This document shows positions 1-5,479 of a DNA stretch of 7,894 nucleotides, in pieces. How positions within the stretch are numbered: position 1 is the first letter of the stretch; each line of letters opens with the position of its first letter. The notes under the pieces are model-generated. The model saw only the letters and a program-made list of their open reading frames with translations, was not told the DNA's origin and did not search any database. Source of the DNA: Syntrophomonadaceae bacterium (GTDB lineage: Bacteria; Bacillota; Ch66; Ch109); contig JAAZDI010000280.1 of assembly GCA_012512295.1 (NCBI GenBank), forward strand, positions 1-7,894. The letters run 5' to 3'. A program made the translations under genes and the position numbers.

Positions 1-559
1 GGCCCTCAAATTCAACCAGACTTACGTTAGTGTTTCGGGCAAAAAACCTTTTCAAGAACGAGGCATCCTCTTGTAAAAAAGTTAACAGCAATACAGCGAT
101 TAGACCGCCATGGCCAACCAAGGCTATTGTTCCATTGGGATACTTTTTTTTGATTTCTTCAAGACAAGTCAGGGCTCGATCGCGCACCTCAGCTAGGCTC
201 TCACCCCCAGGTACCCTATTATTTTCGGGGTCAGCCAACCACTTATCTCGCGATCCAGGGTACTGGGCGTTAATCTCAGCCAAGGTTAGGCCTTCCCACA
301 AGCCATAGTCAATTTCCCGCAAGGCTGGCAATGACGTAACTGTCAAACCATGCTCACGCGCAATGATCTCTGCGGTTACTCTAGCCCGAGATAAATCACT
401 AGAAAAAACAGCATCTAATGGTTCATCCTTCAGCCGCTTAGCCACTAAACTGGCCTGCCATTCCCCTGTTTTGCTTAACGGAACGTCAGTATGGCCCTGA
501 TACCGATAATGCTGATTCCAAATTGTTTCCCCATGCCTGATTAGAAATAACCTTAACAT
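1..559 (-). CDS. cobC: Histidine phosphatase family protein, probable alpha-ribazole phosphatase (CobC), 3' end cut by window
   Basis: The first 186 residues are visible, starting at ATG (557-559), and the frame is still open at the window edge, so the C-terminus is missing. The protein opens with the phosphatase signature LFLIRHGET; His9 would be the phosphorylated residue, with Arg8 beside it. SSDLSRA (53-59) supplies the second conserved arginine (Arg58). LREIDYGLWEG (80-90) carries the acid Glu82, and VGHGG (148-152) carries the second catalytic histidine, His150. This is the full active-site set of the phosphoglycerate-mutase-like superfamily. An AGGAGT ribosome site (566-571) lies 6 nt before the ATG. 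The gene follows the corrinoid adenosyltransferase after a 63-nt gap on the same strand, which favours CobC, the enzyme that dephosphorylates alpha-ribazole-5'-phosphate in the cobalamin lower-ligand pathway. The superfamily is seen directly. The CobC assignment rests on context; a general phosphoglycerate-mutase-like phosphatase is the alternative. Confidence 0.85.
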   Translation of the reverse strand, partial: MLRLFLIRHGETIWNQHYRYQGHTDVPLSKTGEWQASLVAKRLKDEPLDAVFSSDLSRARVTAEIIAREHGLTVTSLPALREIDYGLWEGLTLAEINAQYPGSRDKWLADPENNRVPGGESLAEVRDRALTCLEEIKKKYPNGTIALVGHGGLIAVLLLTFLQEDASFLKRFFARNTNVSLVEFEG

Positions 560-622
560 TATCTTACTCCTATAATCTGAAAATGGCGAACGCTTGTATT
601 TTTACTTGGCCAGTCGGTTTCC

Positions 623-1177
623 CTAGTATTCTATGCCTAACCGGGCTGGTACACCACTATGAAAATAGTGCTTAATCTCGTTCATTTCGGTCACTAGATC
701 CGCCATTTCTCGTAGTGGCTGAGGTAAACTCCGGCCGGTTAAAACTATTTCCAGGTATTCAGAACGATTTTCTAGAACACGAATGACCTCATCTAGATCG
801 ATCAGTTTGTTTTCAATAACATTAAGTAACTCATCCAGGATCAGCACCTCGCATTCGCCCCCAAGGATTAACTTCTGGACATAATCCCAGGCAATCTGAA
901 TCTCTTTCTCCAACCGCTGTCTGTCTTCTTTCGATAACATCCAAACAAATCCATGTGGTCGTTCAAAACGCAATATTTGAAACTGAGGCTCCAAAGTCCG
1001 AACCGCATGAAGTTCTCCGGTATCCATACCTTTTAAAAACTGTACCATAATAACTCGTAGACCACGGCCAATGGCCCGCAATCCCAGGCCTAGAGCCGCC
1101 GTAGTTTTCCCTTTGCCGGTACCCATATATACATGAATCATGCCTTTATTCTTTTGGTCGCCTTGTAAGGTAATCAC
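623..1177 (-). CDS. cobO: Cob(I)yrinic acid a,c-diamide adenosyltransferase (CobO/BtuR/CobA type)
   Basis: This enzyme transfers the adenosyl group of ATP to the cobalt of reduced corrinoids, producing the adenosyl form needed for coenzyme B12. The 184-residue frame is of normal family size. It has the P-loop GTGKGKTT at 19-26, a Walker-B-like strand EVLILDELL near 109-117, and the typical C-terminal block with TGRSLP, ADLVTEM, IKHYFHSGVPAR and a terminal GIEY. The next gene downstream is the CobC-like phosphatase, so the two probably form a B12 operon. The start is uncertain. The GTG used here is the first start codon after an in-frame TAG, but it overlaps the last G of AGGAGG, which leaves no spacing. 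Met13, just before the P-loop strand, is another option, but no good ribosome site precedes it. Function is confident; the N-terminus is not. Confidence 0.94.
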   Translation of the reverse strand: MITLQGDQKNKGMIHVYMGTGKGKTTAALGLGLRAIGRGLRVIMVQFLKGMDTGELHAVRTLEPQFQILRFERPHGFVWMLSKEDRQRLEKEIQIAWDYVQKLILGGECEVLILDELLNVIENKLIDLDEVIRVLENRSEYLEIVLTGRSLPQPLREMADLVTEMNEIKHYFHSGVPARLGIEY

Positions 1178-1182
1178 CTCCT
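1173..1182 (-). promoter_or_regulatory. Near-perfect Shine-Dalgarno sequence before cobO, overlapping the annotated GTG
   Basis: On the minus strand this reads AGGAGGTGAT, a ten-base match to the anti-Shine-Dalgarno end of 16S rRNA. It should place a start codon about 5-9 nt downstream of AGGAGG. The GTG sits inside the motif, and the in-frame codon at the ideal 8-nt spacing is TTA (1166-1168). The nearest downstream in-frame ATG is Met13, 36 nt past the GTG. Confidence 0.75.
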
Positions 1183-1264
1183 AAATACTATGCGCGTGGA
1201 TTAATGCAATCATTAGGTAAAGATTGGAATCAATAGACGCCATGCAATACTAACTTGTGATCTT

Positions 1265-1293
1265 ATAATAAAGTGCAAGCTAATAAGGTGCAA
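1265..1293 (-). promoter_or_regulatory. Candidate sigma-A promoter of the cobO-cobC unit
   Basis: TTGCAC (1288-1293) and TATTAT (1265-1270) are separated by 17 nt on the minus strand. Transcription would start near 1258 and give a leader of about 80 nt. The -35 matches the consensus at 3 of 6 positions and the -10 at 5 of 6. The two adjacent 15-bp repeats cover nearly the whole element. I found no cobalamin-riboswitch B12 box in the leader. Confidence 0.5.
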
Positions 1294-1295
1294 GC
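1266..1295. repeat. Two adjacent 15-bp direct repeats over the cobO promoter
   Basis: On the plus strand 1266-1280 reads taataaagtgcaagc and 1281-1295 reads taataaggtgcaagc. The copies abut exactly and differ at one base. One copy contains the proposed -35 hexamer and the other the -10. Adjacent direct repeats with a 15-bp period are compatible with tandem binding of a regulator, but a local slippage duplication is the simpler alternative. Confidence 0.8.
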
Positions 1296-1350
1296 AGGGG
1301 TTTTCTTTTCCTTGTTGCTATTAGGTTATTATCTATATACAACAAATGAT

Positions 1351-1381
1351 AAGAAAACCCTTCCGAAATTTCGGAAGGGTT
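1351..1381 (-). terminator. Rho-independent terminator of the carboxyltransferase gene
   Basis: Positions 1356-1381 are a perfect 26-bp palindrome (arms AACCCTTCCGAAA and TTTCGGAAGGGTT). On the minus strand it is followed by TTTTCTT. It lies about 80 nt after the stop codon of the carboxyltransferase gene. The plus-strand side has only a weak T run, so the terminator mainly serves the minus strand and separates this gene from cobO. Confidence 0.9.
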
Positions 1382-1459
1382 AATTTTAGGGGGGATGCGA
1401 CGTGAAACTCGATACCTGGTTTCCTGGTTGTTGCTAACTGGATCGTGTAAAGCCTAATC

Positions 1460-3025
1460 TTAGAGAGGAATATTACCGTGCTTCTTCCAGGGAAGCTTGT
1501 CCACCTTGTCCTTGAAGGCTTCCAGAGCACTGATAATTGTCGGCCGGGTTTGCTTCGGCTCGATAACACAGTCAATGTGCCCTTTGGCTGCTGCAATATA
1601 AGGATTATTGAACGTAGCATCATATTCCTTAATAAGCTCAGTTCGTTTGGCATCTGGATCCTCGGCAGCAGCAATTTCTTTGCGGAAGACAATGTTCGCT
1701 GCCCCTTCTGCCCCCATAACAGCAATTTGAGCAGTTGGCCAGGCAATAACCATATCTGGCCCCATATCCTTACTGCACATCGCCATGTAGGAACCGCCAT
1801 AAGCTTTACGGACGATAATCGTAATTTTCGGTACTGTGGCTTCGGCATAAGCATAGAGCATTTTGGCACCGTGGCGGATGATTCCACTCCATTCTTGGCC
1901 TTTGCCAGGTAAGAAACCAGGAACATCAACAAAAGTAAGAATCGGAATGTTGAAGCAGTCACAGAAACGAATGTGCCGGGCAGCTTTATCGGAACAGTTA
2001 ACATCCAGGCAACCAGACATCATCTGCGGTTGGTTAGCAATAATCCCAACAGTTTGTCCGTTCATGCGGGCAAACAGAGTCAGGATATTCGGGGCATAGT
2101 CTTTCGCGACTTCCAAAATCTCGCCGTTATCCACAACCAACTTGATCAAATTCCGCATATTGAAAACACGATTGGAGGAATCCGGAATAAAGGTGTTCAG
2201 TTTTTCTTCCATTCGATCAATGGGATCGTTACAATCTATAACCGGAGGTTTTTCACGATTGCTCTGCGGTAAGTAGGAAAGCAATTCCTTAACCGTAGCG
2301 ATACATTCTTCATCATTATCACATGCCCAGTGAGCGTTACCGGAAATCTTAGTATGGGTTACGGCCCCACCCAGTTCTTCATGGGTAATAATCTCGCCGG
2401 TAGCGGCTTTAATAACATCTGGACCAGTAATGTACATTTGACCAGTGCCTTTAACCATTAAAATGAAGTCCATGATCGCCGGGGAATAAACGGCACCGCC
2501 GGCGGTCGGCCCCATAATACAGGTGATTTGCGGGACAACTCCGGAAGCCCGGGTGTTACGGAAGAAGATCTTACCGTATCCACTGAGGGAGTACATACCT
2601 TCCTGAATCCGAGCTCCACCGGAATCGTTGAACCCAACGATTGGCGCACCCATGGCCATCGCCATTTCTTGCATTTTACAGATTTTATTAGCCTGCCATT
2701 CGCCCATGGAACCACCCATAGAGGTGAAGTCCTGCGAGAAAACAAATACGGTCCGGCCGTTAACTTTGCCATAACCACAAACCACTGCATCAGCCGGTAC
2801 TTCTTTTTTATCCATCCCAAAAAAGGTGCTGTGGTGAGTAACAAACTTATCAATTTCTACAAAAGTGCCCTTATCAAAGAGAAGATCGATGCTTTCCCGA
2901 GCGGTCAGTTTCCCCATGCTTTTTTGCTTTTCCACCATCTTGGGACCGCCCATAGCCTCAATTTTTGCACTTTTTTGTCTAAAGTTTTCCAACTTTTCAG
3001 CAGTAGTTAACAACAATTCAGCCAT
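1460..3025 (-). CDS. mmdA: Acyl-CoA carboxyltransferase: methylmalonyl-CoA decarboxylase alpha / propionyl-CoA carboxylase beta subunit
   Basis: This 521-residue protein is full length for the biotin-dependent carboxyltransferase family. Such subunits move CO2 between biotin and an acyl-CoA, here probably propionyl-/methylmalonyl-CoA. The N-terminal half carries GKLTARE (38-44), SGGARIQEG (135-143) and the acyl-CoA oxyanion segment GPTAGGAVYSPAI (172-184). The C-terminal half carries NQPQ (331-334), DVPGFLPG (367-374), IIRHGAKMLYAYAEATVPK (382-400), the second glycine pair in RKAYGGSYM (406-414) and AWPTAQIAVMGAEGA (428-442). The end KKHGNIPL is typical of the family. The ATG start has a GGGGAG ribosome site about 11 nt upstream. 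No biotin carboxylase, biotin carrier, membrane decarboxylase beta subunit, epimerase or mutase lies in the window, so the direction of reaction (sodium-pump decarboxylase or carboxylase) cannot be settled. The gene stands alone between its own terminator and a long structured leader. Family is certain; substrate is inferred. Confidence 0.93.
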   Translation of the reverse strand: MAELLLTTAEKLENFRQKSAKIEAMGGPKMVEKQKSMGKLTARESIDLLFDKGTFVEIDKFVTHHSTFFGMDKKEVPADAVVCGYGKVNGRTVFVFSQDFTSMGGSMGEWQANKICKMQEMAMAMGAPIVGFNDSGGARIQEGMYSLSGYGKIFFRNTRASGVVPQITCIMGPTAGGAVYSPAIMDFILMVKGTGQMYITGPDVIKAATGEIITHEELGGAVTHTKISGNAHWACDNDEECIATVKELLSYLPQSNREKPPVIDCNDPIDRMEEKLNTFIPDSSNRVFNMRNLIKLVVDNGEILEVAKDYAPNILTLFARMNGQTVGIIANQPQMMSGCLDVNCSDKAARHIRFCDCFNIPILTFVDVPGFLPGKGQEWSGIIRHGAKMLYAYAEATVPKITIIVRKAYGGSYMAMCSKDMGPDMVIAWPTAQIAVMGAEGAANIVFRKEIAAAEDPDAKRTELIKEYDATFNNPYIAAAKGHIDCVIEPKQTRPTIISALEAFKDKVDKLPWKKHGNIPL

Positions 3026-3081
3026 TCTTACAATTACTCCCCTTTCGTATATCCTCTAGCATTCACTGCACCCAATTGATA

Positions 3082-3108
3082 AAGGAGATTGATTTTAATC
3101 AATCCCTT
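3082..3108 (-). promoter_or_regulatory. 12-bp hairpin with anti-Shine-Dalgarno arm upstream of mmdA
   Basis: On the minus strand the arms are AAGG+GATTGATT and AATCAATC+CCTT, with a two-base AA loop and one bulged U. The hairpin lies 57 nt before the mmdA start. The 3' arm contains CTCCTT, complementary to a Shine-Dalgarno sequence, so it could compete for the ribosome site at about 3037-3042 or for the isolated AGGAGGG upstream. Confidence 0.55.
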
Positions 3109-3150
3109 AAGGAACAGCGGCCAAAAATCACTTACCCTCCTATCACGTCG

Positions 3151-3202
3151 CAAAAACACCCGGCTATTTCTACGGCCATTAAAATGCCTAATATGACCGG
3201 GT
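3151..3202 (-). terminator. Terminator-like hairpin inside the mmdA leader (possible attenuator)
   Basis: On the minus strand ACCCGG (3197-3202) pairs with CCGGGT (3158-3163). A small inner hairpin, GGCATT with AATgGCC, lies in the 33-nt loop, and GTTTTTG follows the outer stem. The stem is short and the loop long, so this would be a weak or conditional terminator at best. Confidence 0.3.
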
Positions 3203-3307
3203 TTGTCACTCCTGAACCGATTTAGTTCTCATCGATTAAGACAACTTAGTACAACAACCAGTCGAAACATCCCAGGAACTGGGTAACCTGATACTAAATT
3301 TATTAAT

Positions 3308-3343
3308 CCTTCTTTCTGCAAAATCGTTTTGCCGAAATGAAGG
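3308..3343 (-). promoter_or_regulatory. 36-nt near-perfect hairpin at the start of the mmdA leader
   Basis: On the minus strand the arms are CCTTC-A-TTTC-G-GCAAAA and TTTTGC-A-GAAA-GAAGG around a CGA loop. This gives 15 pairs interrupted by one G/A mismatch and one bulged A. No T run follows, so it is not a simple terminator. It would form within the first 80 nt of the transcript and could stabilise the RNA or act as the first domain of a control element. Confidence 0.6.
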
Positions 3344-3388
3344 CCGTAGCTGCCCCCCTTTCTAAAAATAACAACATTTTATGATATT

Positions 3389-3417
3389 ATTATACAAGCA
3401 AAAACTTAAAAAACTAA
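3389..3417 (-). promoter_or_regulatory. Candidate promoter for mmdA
   Basis: A perfect TATAAT (3389-3394) lies 17 nt from a weak -35, TTAGTT (3412-3417), in an AT-rich stretch just after the DUF3870 stop codon. Transcription would begin near 3382. I see no clear terminator between DUF3870 and this point, so some read-through from upstream is possible. Confidence 0.45.
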
Positions 3418-3446
3418 TCTTTACTCGACTGACTAAAATAATAATA

Positions 3447-3827
3447 TTAATCTAAATCTTCGACCGATGCCTGTTTTTGGTAGGCCACATAACGGTTATA
3501 AATATTGTATAAAGCAGTGATCAAAGCGCGACGGGCACTGCCGTGATATCGTTTTTCCAGTCTCTCTTCGAGGCCTTCCACCCCTAATTCTAAACAGTAT
3601 CCCTCAATTAAACCTTTAAGGAAATTTCGTCCTAAACCAGTAACCAGATTCGTATCCGCCTCGACAATAATCGAGGTTGTTGGGTCAATAGTGACGGCAA
3701 CAACGATGGCCTCATATACCTTCGAGGCAGCGGAGGTAAGTGGCAATTTGCCGTATCCCGTAATAAATAAGAGTTCACGTGAAGTATTTTCCGGCTTCAC
3801 TTTGTTTTCCAGACCCTCTTTCTGCAA
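3447..3827 (-). CDS. DUF3870 domain-containing protein
   Basis: This is a conserved protein of unknown function of about 126 residues. I recognise the DUF3870 pattern: an FITGYGKLP motif at the start of the domain, a KVYEAIVVAVTIDPTT segment, IIVEADTNLVT, then a helical half with FLKGLIEGY and the hallmark KRYHGSARRALITALYNIYNRY. The domain fills almost the whole protein; there is no signal peptide or membrane segment. I place the start at TTG (3825-3827) because GGGAGGGAGG (3832-3841) precedes it at good spacing. The frame stays open 14 codons further, to another TTG at 3867-3869 with an AGAAGG sequence 4 nt before it, which would give 140 residues. It stands between the protease and carboxyltransferase genes on the same strand, with its own likely promoter and a separating terminator upstream. 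Its function cannot be read from the context. Confidence 0.85.
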   Translation of the reverse strand: MQKEGLENKVKPENTSRELLFITGYGKLPLTSAASKVYEAIVVAVTIDPTTSIIVEADTNLVTGLGRNFLKGLIEGYCLELGVEGLEERLEKRYHGSARRALITALYNIYNRYVAYQKQASVEDLD

Positions 3828-3831
3828 AAGG

Positions 3832-3841
3832 CCTCCCTCCC
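3832..3841 (-). promoter_or_regulatory. Ribosome binding site that decides the DUF3870 start
   Basis: On the minus strand this reads GGGAGGGAGG and ends 4 nt before the TTG at 3825-3827; its upstream GGGAGG register gives about 8-9 nt. It is much stronger than the AGAAGG before the earlier TTG (3867-3869), and in that longer reading it would lie within the coding region. Confidence 0.6.
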
Positions 3842-3929
3842 TATTCATAGATTTCGACAGTATTTTCAAAATCCCTTCTTTTCTTGATAAAAATTGCGAG
3901 GTTTTCCTCCAAAAATGCTCTACCTAAAC

Positions 3930-3958
3930 ATTATATCATTTACTCGCCCAGCGTTCCA
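3930..3958 (-). promoter_or_regulatory. Extended -10 promoter of the DUF3870 gene
   Basis: TGATATAAT (3930-3938) is a perfect -10 with the extended TGn element. A weak -35, TGGAAC (3953-3958), lies 17 nt upstream. Transcription would start near 3923, leaving a leader of about 95 nt that contains a small GAGG-TTTT-CCTC hairpin (3898-3909). Confidence 0.55.
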
Positions 3959-4016
3959 GATATTAACTATAACAATTGCTGTTTATCAAAATATAGTTAT
4001 GTAAGCAGAATGGCAT

Positions 4017-4038
4017 AAAAAAACCCGGGCAGCCGGGT
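4017..4038 (-). terminator. Rho-independent terminator of the subtilisin-like protease gene
   Basis: On the minus strand ACCCGG-CTGC-CCGGGT is followed at once by a run of seven T (stem 4023-4038, T run 4017-4023). It lies 57 nt past the protease stop codon and insulates the DUF3870 gene. Confidence 0.93.
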
Positions 4039-4095
4039 ATAAAGAAATCAGTGTTTAATATACTCTAGCGACCAAAACTCCTGCCAAAACCTTAC

Positions 4096-5283
4096 CTAGG
4101 ACAACCCATAGTAAGAAGCGACCATACTGTAGTATCGACTTACCTTCGGGTCAGTCTTCAGAGCTTTTGCCACATCAATCAGCCCAGCTCCCTGGTATTC
4201 AGGCCGGAGCGAGAGCCGTTGGGCGGTTAATTTTAGGTGTTGTTTTACTTGATCCGGAGTAAGGTCTCCCCATTTATTTAGAATTTGCGCAATCGCTCCA
4301 GTCACATGCGGGGCAGCCATCGAGGTACCGCTTTGCACTTTATAACCTCCATTATTCCAGGTAGACAGAATTTGATCACCGGGAGCGATAAAATCAACGC
4401 CCTGACCAAAGCTGCTGAAATTGCTGATGCTATTTCTTTCATTTAAGGAAGTGACCGCAATTGTTTCCGGATAGATTGCGGGATACTGCATTTTGTGTTC
4501 AACAGCATCATTGCCGGCCGCTGCCACCATAATCAATCCAGACTGATAAGCCTTTTTAAAAACCTCTTTAAAAGTAGGATTATCAACAGGCGAGCCAAAG
4601 CTCATATTGATCAGTTTGATTCGGTTGTTGATACACCATTGCAGGCCTCTGATGATATCAGTTAAAGAACCTTCTCCCTTAGAATTAAACACCTTAACAG
4701 CGTATAGATCAATCTTCGGCATAACCCCGACTATACCGATCTCATTGTTTAACGCCCCAATGATTCCCGCGACATGGGTTCCATGTCCATTGGGATCGGA
4801 AATATCGGCGGGATTCCCAGTTATATTAATTCCCCCCTTAATATTATCCCGCAGATCTGGATGATCAGCTTGAATGCCAGTATCAATAACCGCTACCCGG
4901 ACACGGCGTTTGGGATTAACCGTCAAAAAGTCTTCGCAATTAATCCGTTTAACGCCCCAACCGATTTGTTGCTTCATCTGTTTAGGAGTTTCCTTTTTGC
5001 GGATAGGAAAGAAAAAGTAAGGATTAAAAAAATTAATTATTTTGATTGGCAAATCATCATCTACTCGATTAATATGAGGATTATTGGAAAGGATACCAGC
5101 TACCTCTACAGACCGATTAGCTGGAAACTCACAAAGCAACGCATTAATAAGGGGTAAGTGCTCGATTATCTTTCCCCCCTGTTGTTGAATCTCCTTCTCG
5201 TATTTTGAATAAGGAACTCCCGGTTTAAGGCTCACTATTTTCCTTTGCATTTGTTCCTCTCTACCTCGAATCGGCCGTCTCAT
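4096..5283 (-). CDS. S8 family (subtilisin-like) serine peptidase without signal peptide
   Basis: This 395-residue protein carries the complete subtilase catalytic set: Asp134 in VAVIDTGIQADHPDL, His167 in NGHGTHVAGI, the oxyanion Asn258 in AAAGN and the nucleophile Ser321 in SGTSMAAPH. Residues about 15-78 (KIVSLKPG to INRVDDD) resemble an inhibitor-I9-type propeptide that would assist folding and be cleaved. A linker rich in aromatics and basic residues follows (about 80-105, NFFNPYFFFPIRKKE). No signal peptide or membrane segment is visible at the N-terminus (it opens MRRPIRGREEQMQRK), so the enzyme is either cytoplasmic or exported by an unrecognised route. The ATG start is supported by AAAGGAGGG about 7 nt upstream. 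Met12, preceded by AGAGGAACAA, is a weaker alternative. The gene is monocistronic, with its own promoter (5323-5351) and terminator (4017-4038). Substrate unknown. Related possibilities are intracellular subtilisins or a spore-associated protease. Confidence 0.94.
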   Translation of the reverse strand: MRRPIRGREEQMQRKIVSLKPGVPYSKYEKEIQQQGGKIIEHLPLINALLCEFPANRSVEVAGILSNNPHINRVDDDLPIKIINFFNPYFFFPIRKKETPKQMKQQIGWGVKRINCEDFLTVNPKRRVRVAVIDTGIQADHPDLRDNIKGGINITGNPADISDPNGHGTHVAGIIGALNNEIGIVGVMPKIDLYAVKVFNSKGEGSLTDIIRGLQWCINNRIKLINMSFGSPVDNPTFKEVFKKAYQSGLIMVAAAGNDAVEHKMQYPAIYPETIAVTSLNERNSISNFSSFGQGVDFIAPGDQILSTWNNGGYKVQSGTSMAAPHVTGAIAQILNKWGDLTPDQVKQHLKLTAQRLSLRPEYQGAGLIDVAKALKTDPKVSRYYSMVASYYGLS

Positions 5284-5310
5284 AAAGCACCCTCCTTTCA
5301 GGGAACTACT

Positions 5311-5335
5311 GGTTGCTAAACTATTTTATGCAACC
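5311..5335. repeat. Inverted repeat overlapping the -10 of the protease promoter
   Basis: On the plus strand GGTTGC+TAAA (5311-5320) is complementary to TTTA+(T)+GCAACC (5325-5335), with a four-base centre and one unpaired T. It covers the proposed -10 and the transcription start, the position expected for a repressor operator. A dyad formed by chance in AT-rich DNA is possible. Confidence 0.5.
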
Positions 5336-5351
5336 ACCAGAATTTTGGAAA
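5323..5351 (-). promoter_or_regulatory. Candidate sigma-A promoter of the protease gene
   Basis: On the minus strand TTTCCA (5346-5351) and TAAAAT (5323-5328) are separated by 17 nt, matching the consensus at 4 of 6 and 5 of 6 positions. Transcription would start near 5316, giving a short leader of about 30 nt that holds the AAAGGAGGG ribosome site. Confidence 0.5.
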
Positions 5352-5423
5352 CGGCTCGATATTGGCCTACTCTAAGCCCTCTAAATAACATCCACTAGTT
5401 ACCATGATTCTTTTCTAACCAAT

Positions 5424-5452
5424 TTCACATGCAAGGAATATGATGATATATC
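5424..5452 (+). promoter_or_regulatory. Candidate promoter of the unknown gene pair
   Basis: TTCACA (5424-5429) matches 5 of 6 consensus -35 bases. After 17 nt comes TATATC (5447-5452), preceded by TGA, which forms an extended -10. It lies 28 nt before the GTG start and points away from the protease promoter. Confidence 0.45.
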
Positions 5453-5479
5453 CAAACAATAAGAACACGAGGTGATTTT

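Larger units (their letters stand above)
3026..3382 (-). promoter_or_regulatory. Long structured 5' leader of the carboxyltransferase gene; no convincing gene inside
   Basis: About 355 nt separate the proposed transcription start from the mmdA ATG. No reading frame here has a believable start and ribosome site beyond about 25 codons. Reading the minus strand in order, the leader contains a 36-nt hairpin (3308-3343), a short helix enclosing two competing hairpins (3246-3297), a GC-rich hairpin followed by GTTTTTG (3151-3202), an isolated AGGAGGG before GTG, and a 12-bp hairpin (3082-3108) whose 3' arm reads CTCCTT and so can pair with ribosome sites. The arrangement resembles a cis-acting control leader. 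I recognise no known riboswitch class, including the B12 box. Function is inference. Confidence 0.45.

Noticed and set aside
30..308. Plus-strand open frame of 92 codons
   Set aside because: It is antisense to the histidine phosphatase, whose active-site motifs are unmistakable on the minus strand.
1183..1258. Possible cobalamin riboswitch before cobO
   Set aside because: The leader is only about 80 nt, far shorter than that riboswitch, and no B12 box is visible.
1333..2004. Long minus-strand open frame of 223 codons overlapping the 3' part of mmdA
   Set aside because: It lies in another frame of a clearly conserved gene, has arginine/leucine/serine-rich composition with no recognisable motif, and runs through the mmdA terminator palindrome.
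2458..3010. Open frames on both strands inside mmdA (2458-2853 minus, 2528-3010 plus)
   Set aside because: Both are out-of-frame readings of the conserved carboxyltransferase sequence, with no ribosome site or family motif.
3047..3229. About 60-codon minus-strand open frame in the mmdA leader
   Set aside because: It has no ATG, the possible GTG and TTG starts lack ribosome sites, and the arginine-rich translation looks non-coding.
3307..3381. 24-codon ATG frame at the very start of the mmdA leader
   Set aside because: It would be nearly leaderless, has no Shine-Dalgarno sequence and crosses the 36-nt hairpin. A leaderless peptide cannot be excluded, but nothing supports it.
4607..5157. Plus-strand open frames antisense to the protease (4607-4864 and 4774-5157)
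   Set aside because: They are shadows of the S8 catalytic domain and prodomain, without ribosome sites.
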